A stretch of DNA of 40,616 nt from Bacillota bacterium. Its GTDB lineage: Bacteria > Bacillota > Clostridia > Christensenellales > Aristaeellaceae. Shown here piece after piece: positions 23,820-31,513 of this stretch (positions are counted from its first letter, which is position 1; each line of letters opens with the position of its first letter). A program made the translations under genes and the position numbers. The DNA is taken from NCBI GenBank assembly GCA_023413135.1, contig JAEZQK010000046.1, positions 1 through 40,616 on the forward strand, given 5' to 3'. Below the pieces are notes generated by a model. The model saw nothing but the letters and a program-made list of their open reading frames with translations, had not been told where the DNA came from and made no database searches.

Positions 23820-24644
23820 ATGCGGATCGGCGTAGTAATACCCCTTGCGGCGGATGTGGAAGGCTGCATCCGCCCTATGCGGGAGCTGGGTTTTGCAAGC
23901 GGCCAGCTCACGGTGTGGGATATGTCACTGTATACCCCCGAGATGGCAAGAAAAATCAAAAAGGCCTGCCGTGATTTTGAATTCACCGTCACAGCCCTTT
24001 GGTGCGGCTGGTCAGGCCCGGTGGTGTGGAAATATCCGGATATGTATGATACACTGGGCCTGGTGCCTGACTATCTTCGCGAGCGGCGCCTGTTCGACCT
24101 GATGGCCGGGGCCAGGTTTGCCAAGGAACTGAACATACGGGATGTGGTGACCCACATCGGCTTTTTCCCGGACAATCCCTTTGATTCCCGCCATGTGCAG
24201 ATCGTGCAGTGTTTGCGTCTGCTGGGAAACGAGCTGAACAAGAGCGGGCAGCGGTTCCTGTTTGAAACAGGCGAAGAACTTCCCGTAACGCTGGTGCAAC
24301 TAATCGAAGAGATCGGCACCGGGAATATGGGTGTCAACTTCGACCCTGCAAATCTCATGATGAATGGCCGGGCCAACGCCAGCGATGCCATGGACCTTCT
24401 GGGACCGTACCTGATGGGCTTCCATGGAAAGGACGGACGTTATCCCCAGGGTAAGGAGCCCAAGGGCAAGGAGCTTCCGCTGGGCAAAGGCCAGGTGGAT
24501 TACCCCACCCTCATCAAAAAGATAAAGGCCCTTGGCTATGAGGGCGATATCACCATCGAGCGGGAAATTCCCTCCGGTCCGGAGCGCGACCAGGATCTTG
24601 TAAACGGCAAAAGGTATCTGGAAACTTTATGGAATGAGGTGTGA
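23820..24644 (+). CDS. Sugar phosphate isomerase/epimerase, TIM barrel
   Basis: A 274-residue xylose-isomerase-like TIM barrel. Candidate metal ligands are Glu in LFETGEE, Asp in VNFDPAN, His in GFHGKDG and Glu in TIERE, the order and spacing of the family. GGGAGGAACG lies upstream of the ATG. It is the first of two tandem but dissimilar family members. It probably rearranges a keto sugar made by the preceding dehydrogenase; the exact reaction is unknown. Confidence 0.85.
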   Translation: MRIGVVIPLAADVEGCIRPMRELGFASGQLTVWDMSLYTPEMARKIKKACRDFEFTVTALWCGWSGPVVWKYPDMYDTLGLVPDYLRERRLFDLMAGARFAKELNIRDVVTHIGFFPDNPFDSRHVQIVQCLRLLGNELNKSGQRFLFETGEELPVTLVQLIEEIGTGNMGVNFDPANLMMNGRANASDAMDLLGPYLMGFHGKDGRYPQGKEPKGKELPLGKGQVDYPTLIKKIKALGYEGDITIEREIPSGPERDQDLVNGKRYLETLWNEV

Positions 24645-24647
24645 TAT

Positions 24648-25415
24648 ATGATCAATCGTCTTCCTTTAGGCGTTCAGATGTTTACCTTGCGGGATGATTA
24701 TGCCTTGGATGCGGAAGGCACGCTTAAGAAAATCAAGGCCATGGGCTATGACGGCATTGAGCTTTACGGTGGGGAAAGCAACAACCTGCCCGCGGAAAAG
24801 CTTAACGGACTACTGGACAAAATCGGATTGAAGGTGTTCGGCTACCAGCCCAACTGGCCCTTCGTGCAGGAGGATACCATAGAGCGGACGTTTGAATTCT
24901 GCCGCAGCATGGGCGTCACCCGCATCGGCGTGGCTTCCGCTCCCATTGAAATGCTACCGCAGCGCGATACCCTGGAAAAAGTCATCTCCCATCTGAACAA
25001 AATGAACGACCTGGCCCGCAAGGAAGGGTTCCAGCTTGGCTACCACACCCACAAGACGGATTTTGTGGTGGTGGACGGCAAAACCGCTTGGGACCGCATC
25101 TTTGAAAACACGCCGGAGGACTTCACCATGGTACTGGATACCGGCAACGCCATGGCCGGGGAAGCCGATTCCATCGCTCTTTTGAAGAAATTCCCGGGCC
25201 GGTCCCCCTGGGTGCATTTGAAGCCCTTCAAGCCTGAAACGCTGGGCGCCACGATGGTCGGCGAGGATGCCTTCAACTGGCCGGAGCTTTTGGAGACCTG
25301 CGTGAACGTGGGTAAAACCGATACCATGCTGGTAGAATATTCGAATTATGCCCGCTATCAGCCCATGGAGGCCGCGGCGCTGTGCTGCAAAAAAATCCGT
25401 GAGCTGATGAAATAG
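24648..25415 (+). CDS. Sugar phosphate isomerase/epimerase, TIM barrel (second copy)
   Basis: A 255-residue family member beginning four bases after the previous stop, so the two are coupled. Conserved elements are LGVQMFTLRDD at the N-terminus, GYHTHKTDF near residue 128, the metal aspartate in VLDTGNAM, His in WVHLKPF and Glu in LVEYSN. This subtype (VQ..TLRD, YHTH) is frequent beside MocA-type dehydrogenases. The substrate is unknown. Confidence 0.87.
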   Translation: MINRLPLGVQMFTLRDDYALDAEGTLKKIKAMGYDGIELYGGESNNLPAEKLNGLLDKIGLKVFGYQPNWPFVQEDTIERTFEFCRSMGVTRIGVASAPIEMLPQRDTLEKVISHLNKMNDLARKEGFQLGYHTHKTDFVVVDGKTAWDRIFENTPEDFTMVLDTGNAMAGEADSIALLKKFPGRSPWVHLKPFKPETLGATMVGEDAFNWPELLETCVNVGKTDTMLVEYSNYARYQPMEAAALCCKKIRELMK

Positions 25416-25426
25416 GGAGGACCTCC

Positions 25427-26563
25427 ATGCGGATTTTTGCCAAGCGGCTGTTTGACGGATGCAAAATCCTGGAAAACCAGACAGTAACGATAGAAGGCAA
25501 AAGCATCTCCTCCGTAGAGCCCGGAGTGGGCGGAGACCTTACCGCAGACCTTCTTTCGCCGGGTTTCATTGATGTGCACCATCACGGGGCGTGGGGGTTT
25601 GATACCTCCCGCCCTGCCTGGGATAAAGCCGAAGTCTGGACAAGGAAGCTTAACGAAAACGGCGTGGCCGGAGTGCTTTATACCATAGCCACCGGGCCGA
25701 AGGACGGTACGCGGCAAGCATTGGCTTTTGCCAGGGAGGCCATGAAAAGGCAAGCGAAAGGCGGGCTTCCCGGCGCGCGCATTCTGGGCGTGCATCTGGA
25801 AGGCCCCTTCATCAACGAAAAGCGGTCCGGGGCCATGAACAAAAGCCTGATTCAGCCTCCTTCCATCGAAGCCTTTGAGGAGATCGCCGGAGAATATATC
25901 GATATCGTCCGGATTGTCACTTTGGCCCCTGAGGTACCGGGCGCCATGGAGCTTGCGCAATACTTAAGCGCCCATCATATCCGCGTTCAGGCGGGGCATA
26001 CAGATGCCACCTTTGAGCAAGCGGAAGAATCCTTTGCCGGGGGCGTTAAAGGCATCTGCCACTTTTACAATGCCGCAAGACCCATCCAGCACCGGGACCC
26101 CGGCGTGCTCACTGCCGCGCTTTTGCATCCCGAGGTATATTGCGAAATCATCTGTGACATGGTGCATGTGGAACCGGCAGCCATCTGCCTGGCGCTCAAG
26201 TGCAAAGGCCCCGGCCGCCTGATGATGATATCCGACTCCGCTCCCACCGCGGGGTTTCCGGATGGAAGCTACTATGTGAACAATCACCCCGTGATCGTGC
26301 GGGACGGAAGAAATTACACCGAATCCGGCGGCATCGCAGGCAGCGGAAAGCAAACGGGGCAATGCGCGCAGCTTATACATAATGCAGGTGTTCCAATAGA
26401 AGATGTGTTCACCATGGCCGCGGTGACGCCTGCCGGATGGCTTTCCATGGAGGAGCGGCTTGGCACAATCAAGCCCGGCAGCCTCGCCTATTTGACAGCT
26501 TTCCACGCGGATTTATCTCCGGCATTTACCCTGACGGATGGAAAAATGATATGTGCCAAATAG
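25427..26563 (+). CDS. N-acetylglucosamine-6-phosphate deacetylase (NagA) family
   Basis: A 378-residue amidohydrolase that removes acetate from N-acetylamino sugar phosphates in the cytosol. Metal and catalytic residues line up with the family: His51 and His53 in GFIDVHHHGA (the Bacillus-type HxH pair, absent in E. coli NagA), Glu125 in HLEGPF, His191 in AGHTDAT, His212 in CHFYNAA and catalytic Asp270 in ISDSAPTAG. GGGAGGACC precedes the ATG. As last gene of the operon, followed by a terminator, it suggests that the imported substrate carries an N-acetyl group. The usual partner NagB is not here, and paralogues acting on other acetamido sugars are known, so the symbol nagA is withheld. Confidence 0.88.
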   Translation: MRIFAKRLFDGCKILENQTVTIEGKSISSVEPGVGGDLTADLLSPGFIDVHHHGAWGFDTSRPAWDKAEVWTRKLNENGVAGVLYTIATGPKDGTRQALAFAREAMKRQAKGGLPGARILGVHLEGPFINEKRSGAMNKSLIQPPSIEAFEEIAGEYIDIVRIVTLAPEVPGAMELAQYLSAHHIRVQAGHTDATFEQAEESFAGGVKGICHFYNAARPIQHRDPGVLTAALLHPEVYCEIICDMVHVEPAAICLALKCKGPGRLMMISDSAPTAGFPDGSYYVNNHPVIVRDGRNYTESGGIAGSGKQTGQCAQLIHNAGVPIEDVFTMAAVTPAGWLSMEERLGTIKPGSLAYLTAFHADLSPAFTLTDGKMICAK

Positions 26564-26569
26564 CAATCA

Positions 26570-26598
26570 GAAACGCCCGGTTTAGTGCCGGGCGTTTC
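26570..26598 (+). terminator. Terminator of the second importer operon
   Basis: GAAACGCCCGG (26570-26580) pairs perfectly with CCGGGCGTTTC (26588-26598) around a seven-base loop, with TATTTGTATT following. It begins six bases after the stop of the deacetylase gene. Confidence 0.85.
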
Positions 26599-26717
26599 TA
26601 TTTGTATTCACAAGCTAACAAATGCTGTCATATTATACCAATCAAAAACATTATACTATTCCAAAACATAAACGCGTCGATGAATACCAGCACGTAGAAT
26701 ACACGTAAATCCGCCCG

Positions 26718-26793
26718 CTGTCATCCTGAGCGCAGCGAAGGATCTTTCAGCAGCATGATAATACAAGATCCTTCGCTGCGCTCAGGATGACAG
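26718..26793. repeat. 29-bp perfect inverted repeat (GTCATCCTGAGCG family)
   Basis: The arms 26718-26746 and 26765-26793 are perfect 29-base inverted copies with an 18-base spacer. The core TGTCATCCTGAGCGCAGCGA belongs to a dispersed palindromic family I recognise from many bacterial genomes and metagenomes. It has no coding capacity and lies between convergent genes. Confidence 0.8.
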
Positions 26794-26896
26794 TCTGCAG
26801 GAGTGGACTCGCCTTCAGAGCACATCGCCATCGACTAATTAATGTTTTAAATTAGTATTAATCGTTGTCGGCATCCCGTGCCAACATCGCAGGATA

Positions 26897-26983
26897 AGCG
26901 TAGGGCGGGGGCGGGCGTTCGCCGTCCTTTTCCTGGCCTCATGGTACCGCAACTGCGGCGGGAGCGAGCCCCCGCCCTACGCT
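26897..26983. repeat. 16-bp perfect inverted repeat (AGCGTAGGGCGGGGGC)
   Basis: AGCGTAGGGCGGGGGC (26897-26912) is perfectly complementary to 26968-26983 across a 55-base spacer rich in CGGCGGGAGC-like sequence. It has the look of a second dispersed, GC-rich palindromic family unrelated to the preceding repeat. Confidence 0.7.
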
Positions 26984-27064
26984 AATTCCATAGAAGCACT
27001 TATGTTTTGAAACAGGCAGGCATCACCCCAAGGGATGAAAATGTGGGCATGGAACGCATTTTAA

Positions 27065-27190
27065 GCCTTCCCCTTTGAGGGGAAGGTGGCGCGCAGCGCC
27101 GGATGAGGTGTATAGCTGCGAATATCTGATCGGTTATTATCACCTCATCAGTCGACTTCGTCGACAGCTTTCCCTCAAGGGGAAGCCTTT
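27065..27190. repeat. Inverted pair of double-hairpin elements (TTCCCC..GATGAGGTG family)
   Basis: Copy A (27065-27110, plus) has stem 1 CCTTCCCC/GGGGAAGG, stem 2 GGCGC-gca-GCGCC and the tail GGATGAGGTG. Copy B (27141-27190, minus) has stem 1 with TTCCC/GGGAA, stem 2 GTCGAC-gaa-GTCGAC and the tail TGATGAGGTG. The two copies face each other around a 30-base spacer. Stem 2 differs wholly in sequence yet keeps its fold, which points to a structured mobile repeat. Confidence 0.75.
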
Positions 27191-27227
27191 GTATACGCTC
27201 CACTCGCATCCTGTTTTCAGGGCAGTA

Positions 27228-30200
27228 TTATACGCCAATCAGCCCCACAACCTTTTCCAGAAGCTTTACTGCCAGGGGAAGCAGATCCTCCACCGTAAGC
27301 TTCACATCTTTGAGCAGTAAGGCCGGAGTTTTGGAGGCGGAGAGGATTAACCGCTTGTCTGTTTGAGCAAGCGCATCGATCAGCTTCAAAGGATCGGGCA
27401 CATGCTTTTCTTCCAGCTTCATCGTCATGGTAAACGCCTTGTGGGATACGTGGACAATGCCCAGCTTTCGGCACAGTGCCTTCAAATGGGCAATGTCCAG
27501 CAGATTGTTCACTGCTTCCGGCGCTTCGCCGAAGCGGTCAAGCAATTCTTCCTCGATATCCTCCCGACCGGCGCGATCTTCCAGCAGCGAAATGCGCTTG
27601 TAGATCTCCATGCGCTGGCGCTCGTCGGGTACGTAGTCCGCCGGCAGGAAGGCGTTCACCTTCAGTTCGATGCGCGTCTCCAGATCAGCCAAGGACGCCT
27701 GGTCGCCCCGCACCTCCCTAATGGTTTCCTCGATCAGCTTGCAGTACATGTCGTAGCCCACGGCGCTTAAATGGCCGTGCTGCTCCGGCCCCAGAATGTT
27801 GCCAGAGCCCCGTATCTCCAGGTCCCGCATGGCGATGCGGAAGCCTGCGCCGAATTCCGTGAATTCCCGGATGGCAGCCAATCGCTTTTGTGCCGTTTCG
27901 CTTACCATCCTGTCGGGGCGCACCGTAAAGTAGGCGTAGGCCTGCCGGTTGCTGCGACCCACCCGCCCGCGAAGCTGGTACAATTGCGAAAGGCCGAAGC
28001 GGTCGGCGTCGAATACGATCAATGTGTTGGCCGTGGGAATATCCAGGCCGCTTTCGATGATGGTGGTGCACAGCAGCACGTCATACGTGCCATCATAGAA
28101 ATCCATCATCACGTCTTCCAGCGCATTTTCCTTCATTTGCCCGTGGGCGATGGCTATCCGCGCTTCCGGTACAAGCTGCTTTAAGCGCGCGTAAAACTGC
28201 TCAATGGAACGGACGCGGTTGTACAAAAAGTATACCTGCCCGCCCCTTGCCAGTTCCCGCAAAATCGCATCCCGGATCAGCCCGTCGGCATACTCCAGCA
28301 CATGGGTCTGCACCGGGAACCGCTCCTCCGGCGGCGTTTCCAAAAGGCTCATATCACGGATGCCCACCATGGACATGTGCAGCGTTCTTGGAATAGGCGT
28401 GGCGGAAAGCGTAAGCACGTCCACCGTGGTCTTCATGTTCTTGATGATTTCCTTGTGGCCTACGCCAAAGCGCTGCTCCTCATCCACGATCAAAAGCCCC
28501 AGGTCCCGGAAGACCACGTCCTTGTTCAGCAGCCGGTGGGTCCCTACGATAATATCAACCTTACCCTCTTGAAGGCTTGCCAGTATTTCCTTCTGCTCCC
28601 TGGCCACACGGAAACGGCTCAATACATCGCAGTTGACAGGAAAGCCCGAAAAGCGCTTGAGGATGGTGTTGTAGTGCTGCTGGGCCAGGATGGTGGTGGG
28701 GGCCAGGAAGGCCACCTGCTTGTTGTCCATCACGGCTTTGAAGGCTGCCCGCAAGGCCACCTCCGTTTTGCCGTAACCCACGTCGCCGCATAGAAGCCTG
28801 TCCATGTTGATGGGCGATTCCATATCCCGCATGATGTCCTGTATGCTCTGCTGCTGGTCCGGCGTCAGCTCATAAGGGAAGTTATCCTCAAACTGCCGCT
28901 GCCAGATGGTGTCCTTGGCAAAGGCATAACCCTTTTGCGCCTGGCGCTTGCCGTAGAGCTTGAGCAAATCGAAAGCCATGGCCCTGATGCCGGCCTTCAC
29001 CCTGGCCTTCTGCCGCTGCCATTCGCCGCCTCCCAGCTTGTTCAGCTTGGGTGGCTGCCCCTGGGAACCGATGAACCTTTGCACCCTGTCCAGCTGATCG
29101 GTGGGCACATACAGCTTGTCGTTGCCCTGGTATTGAATGTACAGATAATCCCTGTAGGTGCCTTCGCTCTGAATCCGGATGGTACCCTGGTAGATGCCCA
29201 CGCCGTGTGTCTCATGCACCACGTAGTCGCCTGGGTTCAGGTCCGTAAAGGCGGCGATGCGCTCGCCTGTGTTGCGCCTTGTGCGGGCTTTGCGGTAGCC
29301 GGCGCCGTAGATGTCGCTGTCGGAGATGATGGCCAGCTTCGCCTCCGGCCACACAAAACCCTTGGAAAGGGTAAGCGGCAGGAGCAATACTTCCCCGATG
29401 ATCAGGTTGTTTTCCAGTGTTTCGGTAAACAGGCAGGGCACGTTCATTTCCGACAGCGCCTTTTCCAGCCGCTTGCCTCTGGCCGTTCCACCTGTAAGCA
29501 GTGCGGTGCAGTATCCCTCCGCCTTCCATTTCAGGCAATCGTCAGAAAGCTCCCGGAGGTTGGATTGGTAGGTGTGGGCGTTGACACCATTCATCTCCAC
29601 CAGCACGCCCGGTGAAAGCGAACCCATGCCCCGCAAGAAGTCAGACAGCGTGACGGTGGTGCGCCCTTTCAAGTGGTTCAGCACATCGCCGTATTCGAAC
29701 AAAAGCTCCGCCTGGGCCGCCACAGCTTCGCCCCGCTCCAGGGCTGTCTTGAAATCCTCCTGAAAGTGCAGCGTCCGGCCCTTGATGCGGTCCTGAAACT
29801 GGTCCGGCTGATCAATGAGGAGAATGGCCTCCGGCAGCCAAGCCATCAGCGACACCGTCTCGGTACACAGCACATGGATCCAGTTTTGCATCCTGCGGAA
29901 GGGATAGCCGCTTTCCAGCCTGTCGGCATCGTCATGGCTTTGGGCCGTCAGCCGCTCCAGCGCCGTACCCGGCTGCATGGGCGCGGGCTTCGCGGCCGGC
30001 GCATGCTCTTCAAAAAAGGAAGGCAGGTCATCCTCATCATCTTCCGGCAGCGGCGGCAGCTCCTTGTACAGCCTTGGCGCTTCCTCCGCCACGTCGGCAC
30101 GCTGCGCAAGGCAGGCCCGCATCCGCTCCGCCGCCTTTTGGCAGTCGATGCCGTCCACCAGCACTTCGGCAGCCGGCGGCAATACAGCTTCCTTCAATTT

Positions 30201-30842
30201 GAGCATGCTGCGCTGGGTGATGCAGTCAAAGGTGCGGATGGAGTCCACTTCATCGTCAAAAAACTCCATGCGCAATGCGTTGGGCTCGCTGGGCGGATAC
30301 ACGTCTACAATGGCGCCGCGCAAGGCGCACTGCCCCTTGCCCTCCACCATGTTCACCCGCTCGTAACCGTTCCTTACAAGCTTTTCGGTAAGCTTCTGCG
30401 GATCAAAGCGCATGCCGGGCACAAGGCGGATGGTGGCATCCCTAAACACCTTGGGGGCCATATGCCGGTTCATCAGCGCTTCGGCCGGGGCACAGAGCAC
30501 GGCCACATCGCCCTGCAAAACGCGGTGCAGCGTTTCCAGCCGCCGCCACGCGCTTTCATGACTGGAGGCACCACGGCCAAATTCCAGCTCCTGAGCGGGC
30601 AGCGCGGCACAGCGGCCGTCCAACAATTGGGAAATATCCTCCGCCGCCCTGTTGGAGTTAAGCTCGTTGTTCAAAACAAGCAGCACCTGCCGTCCGGTGG
30701 CAAAGTGGAGGGCGGAGGCTACATAAGCCCGCTGCCCCTCCGACAAGCCGTACACGGAAACAACCTGCTCTTTTTTCACGCCTTCCAGTAGCTTTGCAAA
30801 GGAATCGCTCCCCTTGAGCACAGAGAACAATGCTTGCCGCAT
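27228..30842 (-). CDS. mfd: Transcription-repair coupling factor Mfd
   Basis: A 1204-residue ATP-dependent translocase that displaces RNA polymerase stalled at DNA lesions and recruits UvrA. The UvrB-like N-terminal domains cover about residues 1-350, the RNA polymerase-interaction domain about 540-610 (GDYVVHETHGVGIYQG), and the RecG-like motor has Walker A GDVGYGKTEVA near 690, the DEEQRFGV box near 790 and the TRG motif region to about 1000, followed by the C-terminal D7 domain. It is slightly longer than the usual 1150-1180 because of a Glu/Asp/Pro-rich insert near residue 270 (DDEDDLPSFFEEH). It follows pth by 20 bases, as in Bacillus. No strong ribosome binding site precedes the ATG (AAGGG, 13 bases away). 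Confidence 0.97.
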   Translation of the reverse strand: MRQALFSVLKGSDSFAKLLEGVKKEQVVSVYGLSEGQRAYVASALHFATGRQVLLVLNNELNSNRAAEDISQLLDGRCAALPAQELEFGRGASSHESAWRRLETLHRVLQGDVAVLCAPAEALMNRHMAPKVFRDATIRLVPGMRFDPQKLTEKLVRNGYERVNMVEGKGQCALRGAIVDVYPPSEPNALRMEFFDDEVDSIRTFDCITQRSMLKLKEAVLPPAAEVLVDGIDCQKAAERMRACLAQRADVAEEAPRLYKELPPLPEDDEDDLPSFFEEHAPAAKPAPMQPGTALERLTAQSHDDADRLESGYPFRRMQNWIHVLCTETVSLMAWLPEAILLIDQPDQFQDRIKGRTLHFQEDFKTALERGEAVAAQAELLFEYGDVLNHLKGRTTVTLSDFLRGMGSLSPGVLVEMNGVNAHTYQSNLRELSDDCLKWKAEGYCTALLTGGTARGKRLEKALSEMNVPCLFTETLENNLIIGEVLLLPLTLSKGFVWPEAKLAIISDSDIYGAGYRKARTRRNTGERIAAFTDLNPGDYVVHETHGVGIYQGTIRIQSEGTYRDYLYIQYQGNDKLYVPTDQLDRVQRFIGSQGQPPKLNKLGGGEWQRQKARVKAGIRAMAFDLLKLYGKRQAQKGYAFAKDTIWQRQFEDNFPYELTPDQQQSIQDIMRDMESPINMDRLLCGDVGYGKTEVALRAAFKAVMDNKQVAFLAPTTILAQQHYNTILKRFSGFPVNCDVLSRFRVAREQKEILASLQEGKVDIIVGTHRLLNKDVVFRDLGLLIVDEEQRFGVGHKEIIKNMKTTVDVLTLSATPIPRTLHMSMVGIRDMSLLETPPEERFPVQTHVLEYADGLIRDAILRELARGGQVYFLYNRVRSIEQFYARLKQLVPEARIAIAHGQMKENALEDVMMDFYDGTYDVLLCTTIIESGLDIPTANTLIVFDADRFGLSQLYQLRGRVGRSNRQAYAYFTVRPDRMVSETAQKRLAAIREFTEFGAGFRIAMRDLEIRGSGNILGPEQHGHLSAVGYDMYCKLIEETIREVRGDQASLADLETRIELKVNAFLPADYVPDERQRMEIYKRISLLEDRAGREDIEEELLDRFGEAPEAVNNLLDIAHLKALCRKLGIVHVSHKAFTMTMKLEEKHVPDPLKLIDALAQTDKRLILSASKTPALLLKDVKLTVEDLLPLAVKLLEKVVGLIGV

Positions 30843-30862
30843 CTTTTTTGCTGCCCTTCGTA

Positions 30863-31429
30863 TTATTTCCCGTTATACTTGCGCATGGCGGCCTCGACGC
30901 CTTCCTTTACGAAGCACAGGGCTGCGTCCGCCGCCGCCATATAGGCATCAAAAGCCGCCTGCCGCTCTTCCTTTGTTAAGTAGTGGGACAGAACCCAGTC
31001 GGCCAGTTCCCATCCCTCCGGCCTGTCGCCGATACCAACCCGGATGCGGGGAAAGGCCTCGCTCCCGATTTCACCCACGATGGAGCGCATGCCGTTGTGG
31101 GTACCGGGTCCGCCGGAAGGCCTTACTCTAAGCTTGCCGGAGGGCAGGTCCACATCATCAAAAATCACCAGCAGATTTTCCGGCGGTACCTTATACCAGT
31201 GCATCAGCGCCTGCACGCTCAAACCGCTCAGGTTCATATACGTCTGAGGCCGGCACAAGGCGATGCGCTGCCCCTCATACGTCCCCTCCCCTACCAAGGC
31301 CTGGCACTTGGAGCGATTAACGGGTAGGCTTAATTTCTGGCTTAGGACCTCCACCACGTCAAAACCAACGTTGTGGCGGGTATGCTCATACTTTGAACCC
31401 GGGTTCCCCAGCCCCACGATTAAGAACAT
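30863..31429 (-). CDS. pth: Peptidyl-tRNA hydrolase
   Basis: A 188-residue enzyme that frees tRNA from peptidyl-tRNA dropped by ribosomes. LIVGLGNPGSKYEHTRHNVGF at the N-terminus carries Asn9 and catalytic His19; FDDVDLPSG and RIRVGIGDRP follow in the usual order. GGAGGA nine bases upstream selects the ATG at 31429; a TTG nine bases earlier is too close to the site. It sits between glmU and mfd; prs and ctc, which separate glmU and pth in Bacillus, are missing. Confidence 0.96.
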   Translation of the reverse strand: MFLIVGLGNPGSKYEHTRHNVGFDVVEVLSQKLSLPVNRSKCQALVGEGTYEGQRIALCRPQTYMNLSGLSVQALMHWYKVPPENLLVIFDDVDLPSGKLRVRPSGGPGTHNGMRSIVGEIGSEAFPRIRVGIGDRPEGWELADWVLSHYLTKEERQAAFDAYMAAADAALCFVKEGVEAAMRKYNGK

Positions 31430-31456
31430 AAAAAGCAATCCTCCAAAAACGCCTTT

Positions 31457-31489
31457 TCGAGAAAACAGCGTTTTGCGCCATTTTCTCGA
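31457..31489. other. Hairpin between glmU-like gene and pth
   Basis: TCGAGAAAA (31457-31465) pairs with TTTTCTCGA (31481-31489), with an inner GCG/CGC stem. No T tract follows the stem on the minus strand, so it looks like an mRNA processing or stability structure rather than a terminator. Confidence 0.4.
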
Positions 31490-31513
31490 TGGTTGCGGTT
31501 ATCTTACGTTTGA

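Noticed and set aside
26564..27227. Insertion sequence or CRISPR array between nagA-type gene and mfd
   Set aside because: The repeats are short palindromes of three unrelated types with no transposase frame and no regularly spaced direct repeats, so they are called as dispersed palindromic elements.
29673..30791. Long plus-strand frame of 372 codons antisense to mfd
   Set aside because: It lies wholly inside the mfd gene, whose motifs are complete. The frame arises from high GC content and has no ribosome binding site or recognisable domain.
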